Part shown: positions 33,053-44,752 of the stretch, piece by piece
How positions within the stretch are numbered: position 1 is the stretch's first letter
Layout of the letters: each line of letters starts with the position of its first letter
Origin: Amblyomma americanum
Taxonomy: Eukaryota > Arthropoda > Arachnida > Ixodida > Ixodidae
Direction of reading: 5' to 3'
NCBI RefSeq assembly: GCF_052857255.1
Contig: NC_135505.1
Location: 53,575,102 to 53,639,101 of the forward strand
DNA length: 64,000 nt
Position numbers and translations under genes: made by a program
Notes under the pieces: generated by a model
Told to the model about the DNA's origin: nothing
The model's database searches: none
What the model saw: the letters and a program-made list of their open reading frames with translations, nothing else

Positions 33053-35194
33053 CAAGTAGGAAGAGAAATGACTCCGCCCTCTCCTTCACAAGGCAGTGCA
33101 GGAGAAACACTGATGACATTATCATGATTTCTGAAATGAGAAAAACCCGGATTTGCAGTATCAGAACAGTGCCATAATGAGCAATGACAATATAAGGTCG
33201 AAAACTCCAATTCTATACTTATTTCAAATTGCGATGCAACAAACACTAAAAAAGTTCATTGGCTAAGACGTATGTAGCTAAGTCGTAAAGTGCTTGAAGA
33301 GCTTCCTTTGATCTGTTACCAAAGTAGTGGCTATTAAATGCAAATACATCATTTTGGCACTATTCAGAGTGCTTTGACCTTTCAGTTTATTTTTGTTACT
33401 TTTTTGTTGAATCTCTGAAGAGCATCCGAGTCTCTCTTCAGCAGTTCGAACCATTTCTTCAAGGTTCCGTTTTTTCCTAGCAACTTCGGGCGTTTTTTCT
33501 GAAAAGCGTGCGAGCTCGCTTTTAAACTTCTCACGCAGTGAGGTGTTCGTGGTCATATGGAATTCCATGTGAACCTGCAAAAACGGAACAGAGGGAAACA
33601 TCATGCGTGTATGTTTTTTAAACACTGATGTAGCACACAAAGCAAATGAACAAGGTCTGAAGGGAAGCCTCAGCGTGCTAGCTATCCATAAGAGTTGAAA
33701 GGAAGCGTCAGGCTGCAAACTAATGTTTTCACAAAAGGAGTTGTCTTCACAGTTAGTTCAAAATTGCACGCTAAAGCCACAAGTCAGCATATTAGCAAGT
33801 AATTAAAAAACACATGCAAAACAACTTGAACGCCCTCTAAGTAGGCAGTGCTGAGAAGGTAGCGAGCTCTTTTGTTGAGCGGCGGCGGGCTTTTTAAGAT
33901 GAAGCAGTATGAGCATTTGCATGAGCCCCACAATAGTACTGTCTTTACTATATTAACACATTGACACTCACTTTCAATACAACAAAGCGTTGCTTTTCAC
34001 CATAAACCCTGTTGTTTTATTGCTAACTTGCCAGCTAGGCGGCACTATTCCCCTTTTCATAAAAGATGCTCTGCCACTACTTTGACGCTTACAAGGTACT
34101 GTGGTGCGTCAGCGATGTTAACTATGAATCTTTCGAGGCTATGTCGCGCAACTGCGACACTGACAGTCCAGCTCTGATATTGTGCATGTTATAAACATTA
34201 TACCATACTATACGTGGTCGAGTGGTCACACACTTCAGTTGTGACTATTTGCTCCGTTTTCTAACTCTCTTTGTTTTCTCTTTGACCCCAAAAGAGTCTG
34301 TGAAGTCGTTGGCGTCACACCAATGCTGTTCTCTTTTCGATGGGGGAATAACCCCGCCTAGCATTCTCACATGGTGTGTAGGTAAATTGGAAGAAGATGT
34401 AGTGCTTGCTCTATATGTTATCCACTTGCCTGGCTGCTTGTAATAAAACAACCTAACAAATACGTGAAAATTTCGTTCACGAAGACAACCTAGTTTCAAT
34501 AGTATCGCGACCACTTTTGTCCTTGATCTCTAAGCACCTTCAGGTACCGTACCAAGCTTTGATGTTGCGCACTACTTGGGACTACCGTGCAGTATCAACA
34601 TGGCCAAGACGAGAAAAAATTAGCTGAGCTTTAACTATTGCTGAACCTGGTTAGAGAGTGAAAGCTGTGGTGTATCGGGCAAGTAGATGCGGCTTGGCAT
34701 CTGTAGCTTCGAGTGCGTGCCGTACAATGGATGGGCGGCGCGCCCACCCTGCCACTTTGGCTGGTGGCACTTAAGTTAATGGTTGATCATGATAAGTTGG
34801 TCACCTAATGAATGCTGCGGTCTATTCTACCGCCCTCTATCGGCAAATTGAAAGGGTAAGCGGTGCGACACCATGGTGGACCAAATATGGTAAGGCCTAT
34901 AGCCACACTTGACCTCTGGCTCACTTGAAGGTTAACCGGCAGCCACACGGCGAAATAGGCTTTATCTAGCGTAGAGAAATTTTCACTTCAAAAGGGTTTA
35001 AACACGCCACCGCCTGTGTTTGCGTCCTTTTCTCGTCTCGTCCATGCTACTACTGCCTTGTAGTCCCAAGTTACAGAACCAACTAGCCAGCCACTATTTT
35101 TATGCACAATGCAGTTCTGCAACACCATTAATTTTTTTTGTATAGGAGCTTTTCACCATTAACCGGATGAGTCAAAAAACAATCTCAGCACCCA

Positions 35195-36115
35195 GTAGCT
35201 ATGTGGCCTTAATAGCACATAGCTGGCATATCTCATCACCAATGTTCAAATTTGGAGCACAGCAGCCTTTTCACACTTGATTTGAAAATCCTAATATTCC
35301 TTAAACAGGAACCGATCTTGATGGTAAGCAACATGTTGTCTTTATATTTGAAACATCCCTGGATGCTCCTGTTCTATTCAGCTTTTAGTCAAATGTTTGA
35401 GGGAGGAAGCAGTTTTGTAATTAGGGAGCAACTACTCATTAGCCTCTACCAAAATGTAGTCATATGGCTACAAAGGAAAGCTATACAGCATTCTAAGACA
35501 CTTCGCAGTTGAAGAATTCGTCCCGGTCTGGGATTTGAGCTTGGGACTACTGCGTATCAGGAGCCGTCGCTCTAAAAACTGAGCTAAACAGGATGGCCTG
35601 CAGATCAGCAGGTAGGGAGATGGCTGATTGATCAACAACTCCACTCCCCCTTGGAGCTGTTGATCAATTCGCTGCCGCCCTGCCATCTGACTTGTGGGCC
35701 ACTGTGGTTAGCTCAGTTAGTACAGAATGTACCCAGGATATGGGGTGCCCCGAGGTTTGAACCTTGGACCAGGACGAATTTTTCTTCAACTATAAAGTTC
35801 CTGAGAAAATTTTCTCTTGCAGCCATAAGGCTGCTTTTGGGTGGATTTTATTGATGATTACTTGTTATTACAACCAGTTTTTAGCTCTGGCAGGTGTCAG
35901 AAGGAAACTATTTCTTGCACACATCTTTGTTAACTGACTTTTTTAGATAAAAAATGAACCAGTTCATTGCATTGTTCTGCTCCCTTTTACAGCCGCATGT
36001 TGTCTCCTTGTCCATTTTCATCTTCAAGTCAACTGCGAAATGGCTGCTGTGCTCCAAATGTGAACATAGGTGATGAGATAAGCCAGCTATGTACTATTAG
36101 GTCCATATAGCCATT
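35195..36115. repeat. Head-to-head pair of tRNA-SINE-like arms (large inverted repeat)
   Basis: The centre is at about 35648, in TTGATCAACAACTCC...GGAGCTGTTGATCAA. Moving out, both sides carry tRNA-like blocks: TTAGCTCAGTTAGTACAGA with GAGGTTTGAACC on the right, and the complement of TTTAGCTCAGTTTTTAGAGC with GCTCAAATCCC on the left. These are followed by a shared GGGACGAATT...TTCAAC and farther out by CAGCTATGT and GTGCTCCAAAT on both sides (about 35205-35270 and 36045-36100). Two copies of one SINE inverted against each other are the simplest reading. It sits in the intron between exons 4 and 5 of the split gene. Confidence 0.65.
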
Positions 36116-36853
36116 TTAGTCACAGCAACACAAGAAACCTAAGCACTATCTACAGACCAGTAAGTGCTAAAATAAAATTAGCAGCCCATGGGAATTATCT
36201 ATGGGAAGTGCTATCAAAGTAACTTGTGATGTTAACTTTTCAGGTGTAGCTTTGAGACAACATGCTAGGTGGCCAAGGGAACAAATAAGCCTGTAAGTGC
36301 TAAATAAATGCAATGGAGCAGTATTTACCATCTCGCTCAAGGCAAGGCCCGGGTATTTACCGACTATCACCATGATGGGTGGAGCGCTATTAGCAATCCA
36401 CTTTCTGCGGTCTTGAAATGTCCTCGCCATGCAGTCAGAAATCAGAGTAAAATCTGGCTTTGGATGTGGCCAGCTCTCTCTTCCTAGCCTCAATGTGGCT
36501 GGCAATAGAATCTTCGTCTTCGCCATCATCAAGATTACAAATCTAAACAAATTCAGACATAAAATACATCACGAGAGGTAAAATTCACATTCATTACTTA
36601 AACCGAATTGCCAATACATACAGCCGAAGGACGTGAAGCTCCGTGAATGGTAGGAGGAGTGTCGAGTGCCTGTCGTCCTCTGCCTCTTTAGAGCATTACT
36701 TTCTCCAGATGCCAGCCTGAGTTTCCTCCTCTCAAACTTAGCTTTGAAACGGAGACCTTCACGCCATGAGTCCTGAAAATTGCCTCCTTGTCATATTGTC
36801 TAAGCATCATATCTTAGGTTTTATAGAACAAGGCATGTATCATACATGGCTTC

Positions 36854-36914
36854 TACACTTGTGCTAAAACTCTAGTACAGTATGGAATAACACTACAGTT
36901 TTAGCACAAGTGTA
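36854..36914. repeat. Hairpin, 18-bp perfect arms, in intron of split gene
   Basis: TACACTTGTGCTAAAACT at 36854-36871 is the exact reverse complement of 36897-36914. The 25-base spacer contains CTAGTACAG and CACTACAG, themselves partly complementary. It lies between exons 2 and 3 of the minus-strand gene. It resembles a small MITE remnant. Confidence 0.8.
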
Positions 36915-39385
36915 AATCCATATATTGCAGAAAACTTGAAAAGAAAGCTGTTATGGCAATAAACTTGTGATTGTTGTTTATTTTAGACAGGAATTCACAT
37001 CAGAGTGCACTGATTATGGTGGACATTTGTTGGATGCATCTCATCTTTGAAAATAAGTCTACCAATCAAGATCGATTGTGTTCCTATATGTAAAAGCACA
37101 CCATAAACAACTGATGGTTGCTTACATACCCTCTCCCTGTAGCGTCTGCCAAAACGGGGAATTTCGCAACAAGTGCCTTGGCCACCTCTTCATGAAGCTT
37201 CCTAGGGTAGCTAATGTAATATGAAACAAAAAAGAACCCATAGTGACGCACGAAGCAGCAATAAAAAATGTTGTACAGACACATTTTGCAAAATCTGAAA
37301 GTAGTGCTTTAAGTAAAATGCCACCTGTAATCTCAAATTATTTCTCATAGGCAACATCTGTGCATAGTTGTTTTCACAATTCTACACTTGACTTATAGAA
37401 ATTCAATATATATGCCAAGTACAGTAGTGCACCCTTTATTACTGCCCGTATTAAAATGAATCACTCAAATTATCCACAGCTCTTAGAGAAAGCAACATTT
37501 TTCAGTGTATTTACCCCTCAATAACATGACAGGTTGCTGTTTAGAAAACAGACAGGGTGAAAATATACATAGCCCACTATATATGTCCATGAAATTTTGT
37601 TGAACTCGTATGAACAGCATTAGAAGCAAGATATTGACTCCCCTAACCATGTATTTGCTTTTCTGAACCCAGAGTGCCGGATACAGCTGTCAAATCCATT
37701 GTAAAAGATCAAATTCTATAGTGATGAACATTTATCATGCCTTCATGCTGTACAGTTCAAAGCAGTTGGCTTATGTGCTTTTCGTATTCGGCAACGTACT
37801 CAATAAACACCTGTGAACAAAGCTTCCTTGGCAGCTCCAACTAGATTGATATGTTCAGCATTATCAGCCGTTTAGGTGCAGATATGAACTAGAGAATCAT
37901 GAGGTATGAAAAGGTGTAGTAGGGCGGACTCTATTGGTCGTTCAAAGTTGGCTCCACAAGAAGCTTGAAAATAATGACGTAATGCACTTACATTTTCCAA
38001 ACGTTTAACTCACTGCATGCAGCTATGCTAAAGCTGACCTTTAGAATAATTACAAGGACACAGAGGACAAACTGAAGTTAGCCAGCATCAATACATTACC
38101 GCATTTTAAAAAAAGGGACTACTTGCACTGAAAACAGCTAGAAAAGCCAAACATAAAATATGTACAGGTGTGGCCATCATTGCAGAGTTAAGTAAATTGT
38201 TTGGCATTGATAGTTTTTTTTCAGCATAAATACCCATGTCTTGGCTATACCACCATTCACTCCTAAGCACTAATCACAGAGCCTTTTCAAGTGTAGGTTA
38301 TATCAGTTTGGATCGAGTGGTCGGAAAATTTTAAATGCAACTCTCTCAATGATACAAGAATTTTTGGCTGCCAGACAAACGTCAGAATATCCAGAAAGAG
38401 CAGTAAAATCCAATTTTATTGAGAACAAACTTTTGATAGCGCTCTCCTGAGTGCCCCTTGGGGTTTTCCGAATAGATATTCTTTTCTACTTCATTCGTTA
38501 TTGTGTAAGACTTGCTTTATGCCTAGTCTTGTTTAAGAAACGAAGTGTACACAATAGCGAGGCACGACTACACCATTATGCTTCCTTGACAACATAAATT
38601 GCTCAGGCTGATAAAATTATTGAATTCCTTACTCTGTAGTAGTAGGCAAGATACTGTAAGTTCTCACACTGGGCAAAAGAAGAATTATCTTAACCCTTAC
38701 TCCTGCTTCTTTACCCTTGACAATAAGTGCCTTTCACAGTGCTGTGTAAATTTATTTGAGCTATATTCATTCCATGAAGTTTAGTCTTTCGTGGACGAAT
38801 CTCAGAGCACGAATCTAAATTCACGCTTTGGGACAGCTTATCATAACCAGTGCAAATGACAGCACATGGTGAAGAGAATGAAGTGACGCCAAGACTAACA
38901 ACTGAAGTATTAATGAAACATGCATAACAAGCTACCCACCGGAACCAAACAGAGACAACAGATGTACTATCTCTAGTCATGGCCAAATAAAGCCAACTCT
39001 TTTATCTAGCAGTGCTCGACTGGCTTATGCATGTGCTGCCCTGGAAGGAAATTTAGAGTGAGTCCATATTGAAAAAAAAATTTCTTCCCTGCATTTGAAT
39101 ATCACATTAGAGTGACAGAGACAAATTTCACAAGCAATTCTCACCAAAACAGAAGCAGATGAAACAAATACCCATTTTGTTACATACAAGAGATGCTTAC
39201 TGTATGGCACGGTCAAGCACACATTCATCTGGGTGCCCCGTCTCTCAGGCCACATGGTAGTGACATTCTACAAAAATGGCCCCTTCTGCCCATGGCTGGT
39301 GCTGGTTGGAATTCCAAATGCAGTGGCCCAACTCTCCACCTTGGCTCACAGTTCAGTCACCGGTCCACACTCAATTTATTTGCAG

Positions 39386-39850
39386 AACTGCGTTTGCTTC
39401 CCATACGTGAAAGGCGTGAGCGAGACGCTGGCTCGAATTCTCGGTAAAGAAGGGGTGCTAACAACACACAAAGCGACTACCACCATCGGTTGCCTTCTAC
39501 CCTGCCCGAAAGAACATCACCCTAAAGAAAGGGACCAAGGCGTTGCATGCAATATCCCCGGCTTTGTACGCCCAGCCACGTACGTAGGGGAAACGAAGAA
39601 CTTCGCGACAAGAATGAGGCAACACAAAGCGGACGTCCGACAAATGAACTGTCAGCGCAGCGCTTTGGCCGAACACTGCGAGGCATGCGACCACAGAATT
39701 GACTTTCACAGCAATATTGTACTGGAAACCGAAGCTACCCACGCAGGACGCTTCTACTCGAGTCGTGACACATCCAACAGACACAGAAGAATGTTAGTTG
39801 CTCCTTGGGGACACTTCCCTCTTCTTACATCCATGGTTTGCGGCCACTGA
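39386..39850 (+). mobile_element. Penelope-like element fragment with GIY-YIG endonuclease
   Basis: The plus-strand frame reads FPYVKGVSETLARILGKEGV (about 39398), then the linker KEHHPKERDQGVACNIPGF, then ATYVGETKNFATRMRQHKAD (about 39575), the second half of a GIY-YIG nuclease, followed by ALAEHCEACDHRIDF with the conserved histidine region. The usual tyrosine of the first GIY motif is degenerate (CNIPGF...ATYVG). RT is absent, so this is a 5'-truncated copy. It lies on the opposite strand within the first intron of the split gene. The preceding open stretch 39193-39385 is in the same frame but is not recognisable as Penelope. Confidence 0.75.
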
Positions 39851-40227
39851 CACGGAAGTCTTCAACACGAGGGCTTAAAAAGCCAGGCGGCGCTTCGCCC
39901 ATAATCATGCCATGTAGAAGAGACCGAGCCATTCCTGAAAAGTCATGTTTTTTCCAAACCCAATTTGTTTGCCGTCAGTCATCTTCCTACTAAATTAAGA
40001 TCAGTTTAATTGCTAAACATTTTTGTAGTACTTACGTTGTGAATGAGCACAAGTCATGGAAGAGCCACTGAATTACTCTTTGCCGTTTTGCAAAATACTG
40101 GCCGGGATAATGTTGCGCTATCCTCTCAACAACGTCAAGAGGCACAGCTGGCAGCTGAAAGAATGTTGGCACTGGTAACTCCTGAGCTTGCACAGGCGGT
40201 GTTCCAAAATCAATGACATCTACAATC

Positions 40228-43200
40228 CTGCACCAAGAAAGAGACATATATATGAAATGATGAAATATATGGTTTTTTTGAATGCCTGATTAGTTTAGAA
40301 GAGCAGTATATTTGTGTTTATGCTGCTGATTTATTTGCCAACATTACTTCAAAATATTGACCACTATTAAGCAATAGTAGTGTACATACCTGTACTATTA
40401 TGTCTCAATGATTTTTAATTTTGCCTTGTGCTCAATTGCAAACTCATTTGGCATGTCAACCTACACCCCAAAGTCTTGATCAAAGACCTGTAGAACGAAT
40501 TAATAAATTACTGAAGAAATTTATTTGTCAAAGTAGAGCACAAAAATTGAGTGGCAGTAAGTACAGATGTTAATTGTACTGCACGTGCGGGCCAAATTGC
40601 ACATTAATGGCCTTACAAAACACACATAAAAGCTTTTTTTGATGACACACACACAGACAAACACATTGCACATCACTTTACATTTGTCTCTAAATTTTAC
40701 TAACATTGTTCTCACTTCAAGTTTACTAATTAATAGAGCCTTGTTATGCCACTAACTAGTTATACTAGTGAGCTTAGCTTGTAGGTCAACTGCATGGAAT
40801 AAGCTGAGGATGAAAGTTTTGTAGTAGTTGGCTACATTAAGGTGGATGTTTATTAGCATAGTGTGTGCATATACGTAGTCTCATAACACCAGTTGTTAGC
40901 TTACATGAATACCATGCACAAGCCTATTGCTACAAAGAGTTGTGAGGTCTATGCATAATGAATAAACATGATTATCTGCCGGCGCAGATATCCACTTCAG
41001 GCGCCAATTAAATCTGCAGAAAGGAAAGTTCTTTTTTTTGTATAAATGATCAGTAGACTAAGCAGAAGATTATATTTTATTCGCATCCACATTCGTTGAC
41101 AAGGCGCCTTAAATCTTATACGTTAACTTAAACACTGCTATATTTGCTTGCCTTTTTTAACTGATCGTTAGACATGAATAAATGTCTAGCTTTGAAAGCG
41201 CTTCCGGGAATTATTCTGTAGTCCATGACTCATAAAATAGATAAAAGCAGTCATTCTGTGATGAAAGGCAGATGAAATTTCGGTATTTTGAGCACCGAAA
41301 GGGGCATTAGATGCGCAGCCTTCACGTCGGCACCGTTGCGTAATTAACGTGTTCAGAAGTTGGAGCCAATGGATGCTTCCGTCATAACTAATGCTTCAAG
41401 TCTCGCTGCATCGAAAAGGTCTCGATTGATCTGAGCACAGGTGGAAAGAGAGAAAGAGAGATGGCATCTTGCAGGTTGTTTTTTTGCAAAAAAGAAAAAT
41501 CATTTTTAAAGGTCACTGTGTGATCAATTTATGTCAGACCTGAAACAAACTGTCCCCTAGCTCTGCCAAAGTGCTAATTGTTGTTTTGTAGCCTTAAATC
41601 TGGGCGGCCAGGTGTGAGGTCGCAGGTTCCCGTTTTTCATCTCTCCTTGTGTAGTGCTTCCAAGTTATATTCTTCTCCGTCTCGTGTTTTATAAAAATGT
41701 AATGATTCTTGCTAAAAACTGCAGCGAAATTTTCAAAACTTAGAGAAAAAAGCCTTCTGACTGACAGCCACTGAAAATGGTTGCTTCCTTCGAATTGATG
41801 CGTTCCACAATCTTGCACAGGTGGTATAGGACTCCTTTTTGAATATTGGCGGGGACCTAAGGACTTCCAAGACCTTTACGAGTTTGACCACTGGTCATAG
41901 TGCACTGTGTTTGTCAGCGGCGGCTCAGGTAAGTGGCGGTTCTCGGCGACCACCTGCGGGTCTTCATTGCTCGGTCGGCTGCGATTCTTTGCAGGTGCTT
42001 CTGCATTGGCTATTTTCATGAAAAACACTCCAGCGTTCGAGTCGCCTAATCTTCTCTTGGTACAAGCATAGTTTTCAACATCCGTAAGCAATAAGCAAAT
42101 TTCCTACCATATGTGCACAAAAAATTGCGCGTTGCGGCGAGAAAATGCCACTTTGCTATTTTCAGCTTTTTGATGCCACATCTACATTTGTGGATGTGCC
42201 TCTGTGACCGTCCACCGCGGCACGATTTCTTTGTCTGTGACAATGAAAATTTGTGTTCCCTTTCTACATTAACCTATCGACACAATCCGTGCCCTAAATT
42301 GCATCATTCGCAATTATATATGAAAACAGAATGCAAAAAAGAAAGCTTCAAAAAAAAACGGCGTGATGCACACATTTTCTTTTTTTTACAAACGCACTTC
42401 GGTGTAGCAGCAGGAGATGGCATCACGAACTTGACAAGGAGGGTAAAAATGGTAACAGTGCGGTATTCAAAAATGTAAATTTGCCTGGCGTGCAAAAATA
42501 TGAGGAGGCATAGATTGTGCCCACATAAGTGGCCACAGGGCCTGAAGGAGATATATGGGCGTGTCTTGGAGGAGAAAAATGTGAGGGGGAAACATGAAAA
42601 ATGGGGTTTCAATGGCTTCATCACAAAAAATTTCTCTATTGACGAGGAGAATTCTCCCATAATTTGGCCATTGTTGATAATGGGTGTGCACTGTTTCAGA
42701 TCTTGTTTTAAATGACTATAGACACCTGATATATTTGATTGGCTTCTTATTTAAAACAATGTATTAGACATTAGAATGTATGCATGACGTTTGCTTACGA
42801 CTGCAAAATAATTTAGGATTGGAATTCTTCCTTGGCGCTCTTGCGATTTGTTCAGCCAAGCGATGGCTGTGCCATGTAGTTCGTGTTAAGGTTTGTGAGG
42901 CACAGAAAAAACAGTGTATTTAATCACTGATGTTTAGTTTTCATCCACTATAACACGTAAGTAACCCTGCCTAAGTGCTTGATTGTCAACAAATAATATA
43001 TCATGAGTTTTATTTTGTTTTCCTCGTGCCTCACTTGACGTAAACATCACCTACTCATCAGAGCTATCATTTGGTCGATGAAACCAAAACAGAAAGAGCA
43101 TCATGATGAAATCCAGTTATGAATTTGGCAGTTGTAGATGAATATCGCAAGGTGGTTCACGTATACTAACGTCTTACACATCAGTTTAAAGAAAAAAAAC

Positions 43201-44533
43201 ATGCATGCAAAAATTAGTTGTCTACAGTCGTTTAAACCATAGTGGAGTGAAAGGTTTGCTGGCATGCTATCACACAGAACACCACTTGTTAGTGTGACAT
43301 TTCATTTGTTGGCAATGGCATTGGGCTCTCAACAAGTAATGCTAAATTGAAGGGACTGCTGGAAAACTTCCACCACCATATGAGTAAATTAGCATTTCTT
43401 AGAAAAACCCATTTTGCATGCAGCTCACTTCGGGCGCTACCCAAGTCAGCACTGTAGCGCACCTAAGTATATGTGAAAAGGCAACATGACACTTTTGGCT
43501 GTGAAGTTTCTAGAATTCATGAAGTTGCAGAATGATGAGAAATAAATTTTAGTTCCGTCTTGATTTCTGACAATCTTTTGGGTATGTGGCTTGCGGCAGT
43601 GGCAGGAAAATGAAAACTACCATGTGAAAATAACTTAAGTGGCTTCCAGGTGAAGAACCTTTGAAACATTTGTCTAAGAAGCTAACAGTGCCTACAGGCT
43701 ATCGCAAACATTTGAATAATAAACTTCTTTCAGTTGTAACTTTCCGCGAGGATATCATTTCCCTAAAGGTATACGAATTAATTATGGTTTTCAGGAGGGG
43801 GGACCCAATTTATCTCTTGAGGCGCTCACGTGCTGCTAAAGAAATAATCTTACGCCAATAAGCTGGCTACTGCGTTCCCTGCGCGAGCTCGTGCCAAGCA
43901 CAACTGCATTGCATTATGCGCGTGCTAGTCGCAACACCGACAGTCAAACCTTAGGCAAGCTGGTAAAAAGAACGGGCGATAACTATGCATGTCACGCAAA
44001 GTCCGCAAAAAAAAGAAATTGACGTTAAAATTATTCACTGTAATATTGAGTGTGGCTACAGCAATACCAGTGAAGACGTCACGGTGCTCGATATATTCCA
44101 TGAGCTCTTGCCGTGTCCGCGGTGCGTCAAAAGACAGAACTATGCTGCGGTCGCGGAAGGAGAGCAGGCATTTTGATGTCATCTCGTTCGCTGACTCCGG
44201 AGCTATGCCCGCGCGCTGTTTCCCGAGCTTCCTGGCTCATGCTGTTCCCGCTCTTCCCGGCTCACGCTCTTCTCCCTCCCTTTTTTTTAATGCTTCGCGG
44301 TTAGATTCGCCGGCGCTTAACGACGCCAATTTCCCCGTGCTACTTCTTTAAAATGTTACGAACGTACTCTAAACAGAACTTATGTAGCATTTACACTTAT
44401 TTGGTCGCGAAACATGAAAATAAATTATATCTTTTCGTTGCGTGGACAAAATTCGCGAAAATGCCGAAACGAAACCAGAAGTATACTGCACGGTAAATTT
44501 GCCCACCGTGGTACCGGCCGGGACCGGCAAGGT
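40228..44533. other. AT-rich, no supported gene
   Basis: No recognised protein. One consensus plus-strand donor, CTCAG|GTAAGTGG, occurs at 41928/41929 after a short open stretch, and the minus strand is open at 41876-42091 across the same CpG-containing patch, but no exon can be confirmed. Upstream exons of the minus-strand split gene should lie here or beyond and were not found. The stretch 44190-44340 is G+C-rich. Confidence 0.4.
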
Positions 44534-44561
44534 ACGGCAGGTAACCCGGGTTACCTGCCGT
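44534..44561. repeat. Perfect 28-bp palindrome centred on CCCGGG
   Basis: The sequence beginning ACGGCAGGTAACCC reads identically on both strands from 44534 to 44561. It is embedded in a G+C-rich patch with GGTACC at 44509-44514 and again at 44569-44574. It lies about 230 bases upstream of the transposase-like gene, so it might be part of that element's subterminal region. That link is speculative. Confidence 0.9.
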
Positions 44562-44752
44562 GCCTGCGGTACCTTCGTTCTTGCTGCGTATGATTTCTTG
44601 CTATTTCATCATTGCGCAAAAAGGTGGCCTGCTCATTTCTCTCCGAACAAGCTTTTGCCGTTTGGTACACTCTCGCTGCGCGGTGGCGGTTCGACGTTGA
44701 AATATCTTCCGAACACCCTGTAGCGCAAGCTTGATCGGTACGAGATCCGCGT

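Larger units (their letters stand above)
33053..40227 (-). pseudogene. Split gene resembling the SAMD3-like family; probably an unprocessed pseudogene
   Basis: Exons on the minus strand are 40227-40036, 37210-37126, 36772-36622, 36542-36329, 33574-33400 and perhaps 33130-33053. Junctions follow GT-AG and most phases agree: SFTT joins YPRKLHEEVAKALVAKFPVL, GRGY joins DSWREGLRFKAKFERRKLR, and LSEM joins VHMEFHMTTNTSLREKF. The order (YP..., FPVLAD..GRGY..W...L..K...RR, then a PDFTLISDCMARTFQDRR block, then a charged EKFKSELARFSEKTPEV block) is that of proteins annotated SAMD3-like in animals, recalled from memory. Two breaks are visible. Exon 3 switches frame between LASGESNALKRQR and DTPPTIHGASRPSA, and exon 4 switches between HIEARKRELATSK and PDFTLISD. 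Introns are retained, so it is not a retrocopy. The 5' part and the 3' end were not found. Sequencing error is an alternative to pseudogenisation. Confidence 0.6.
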
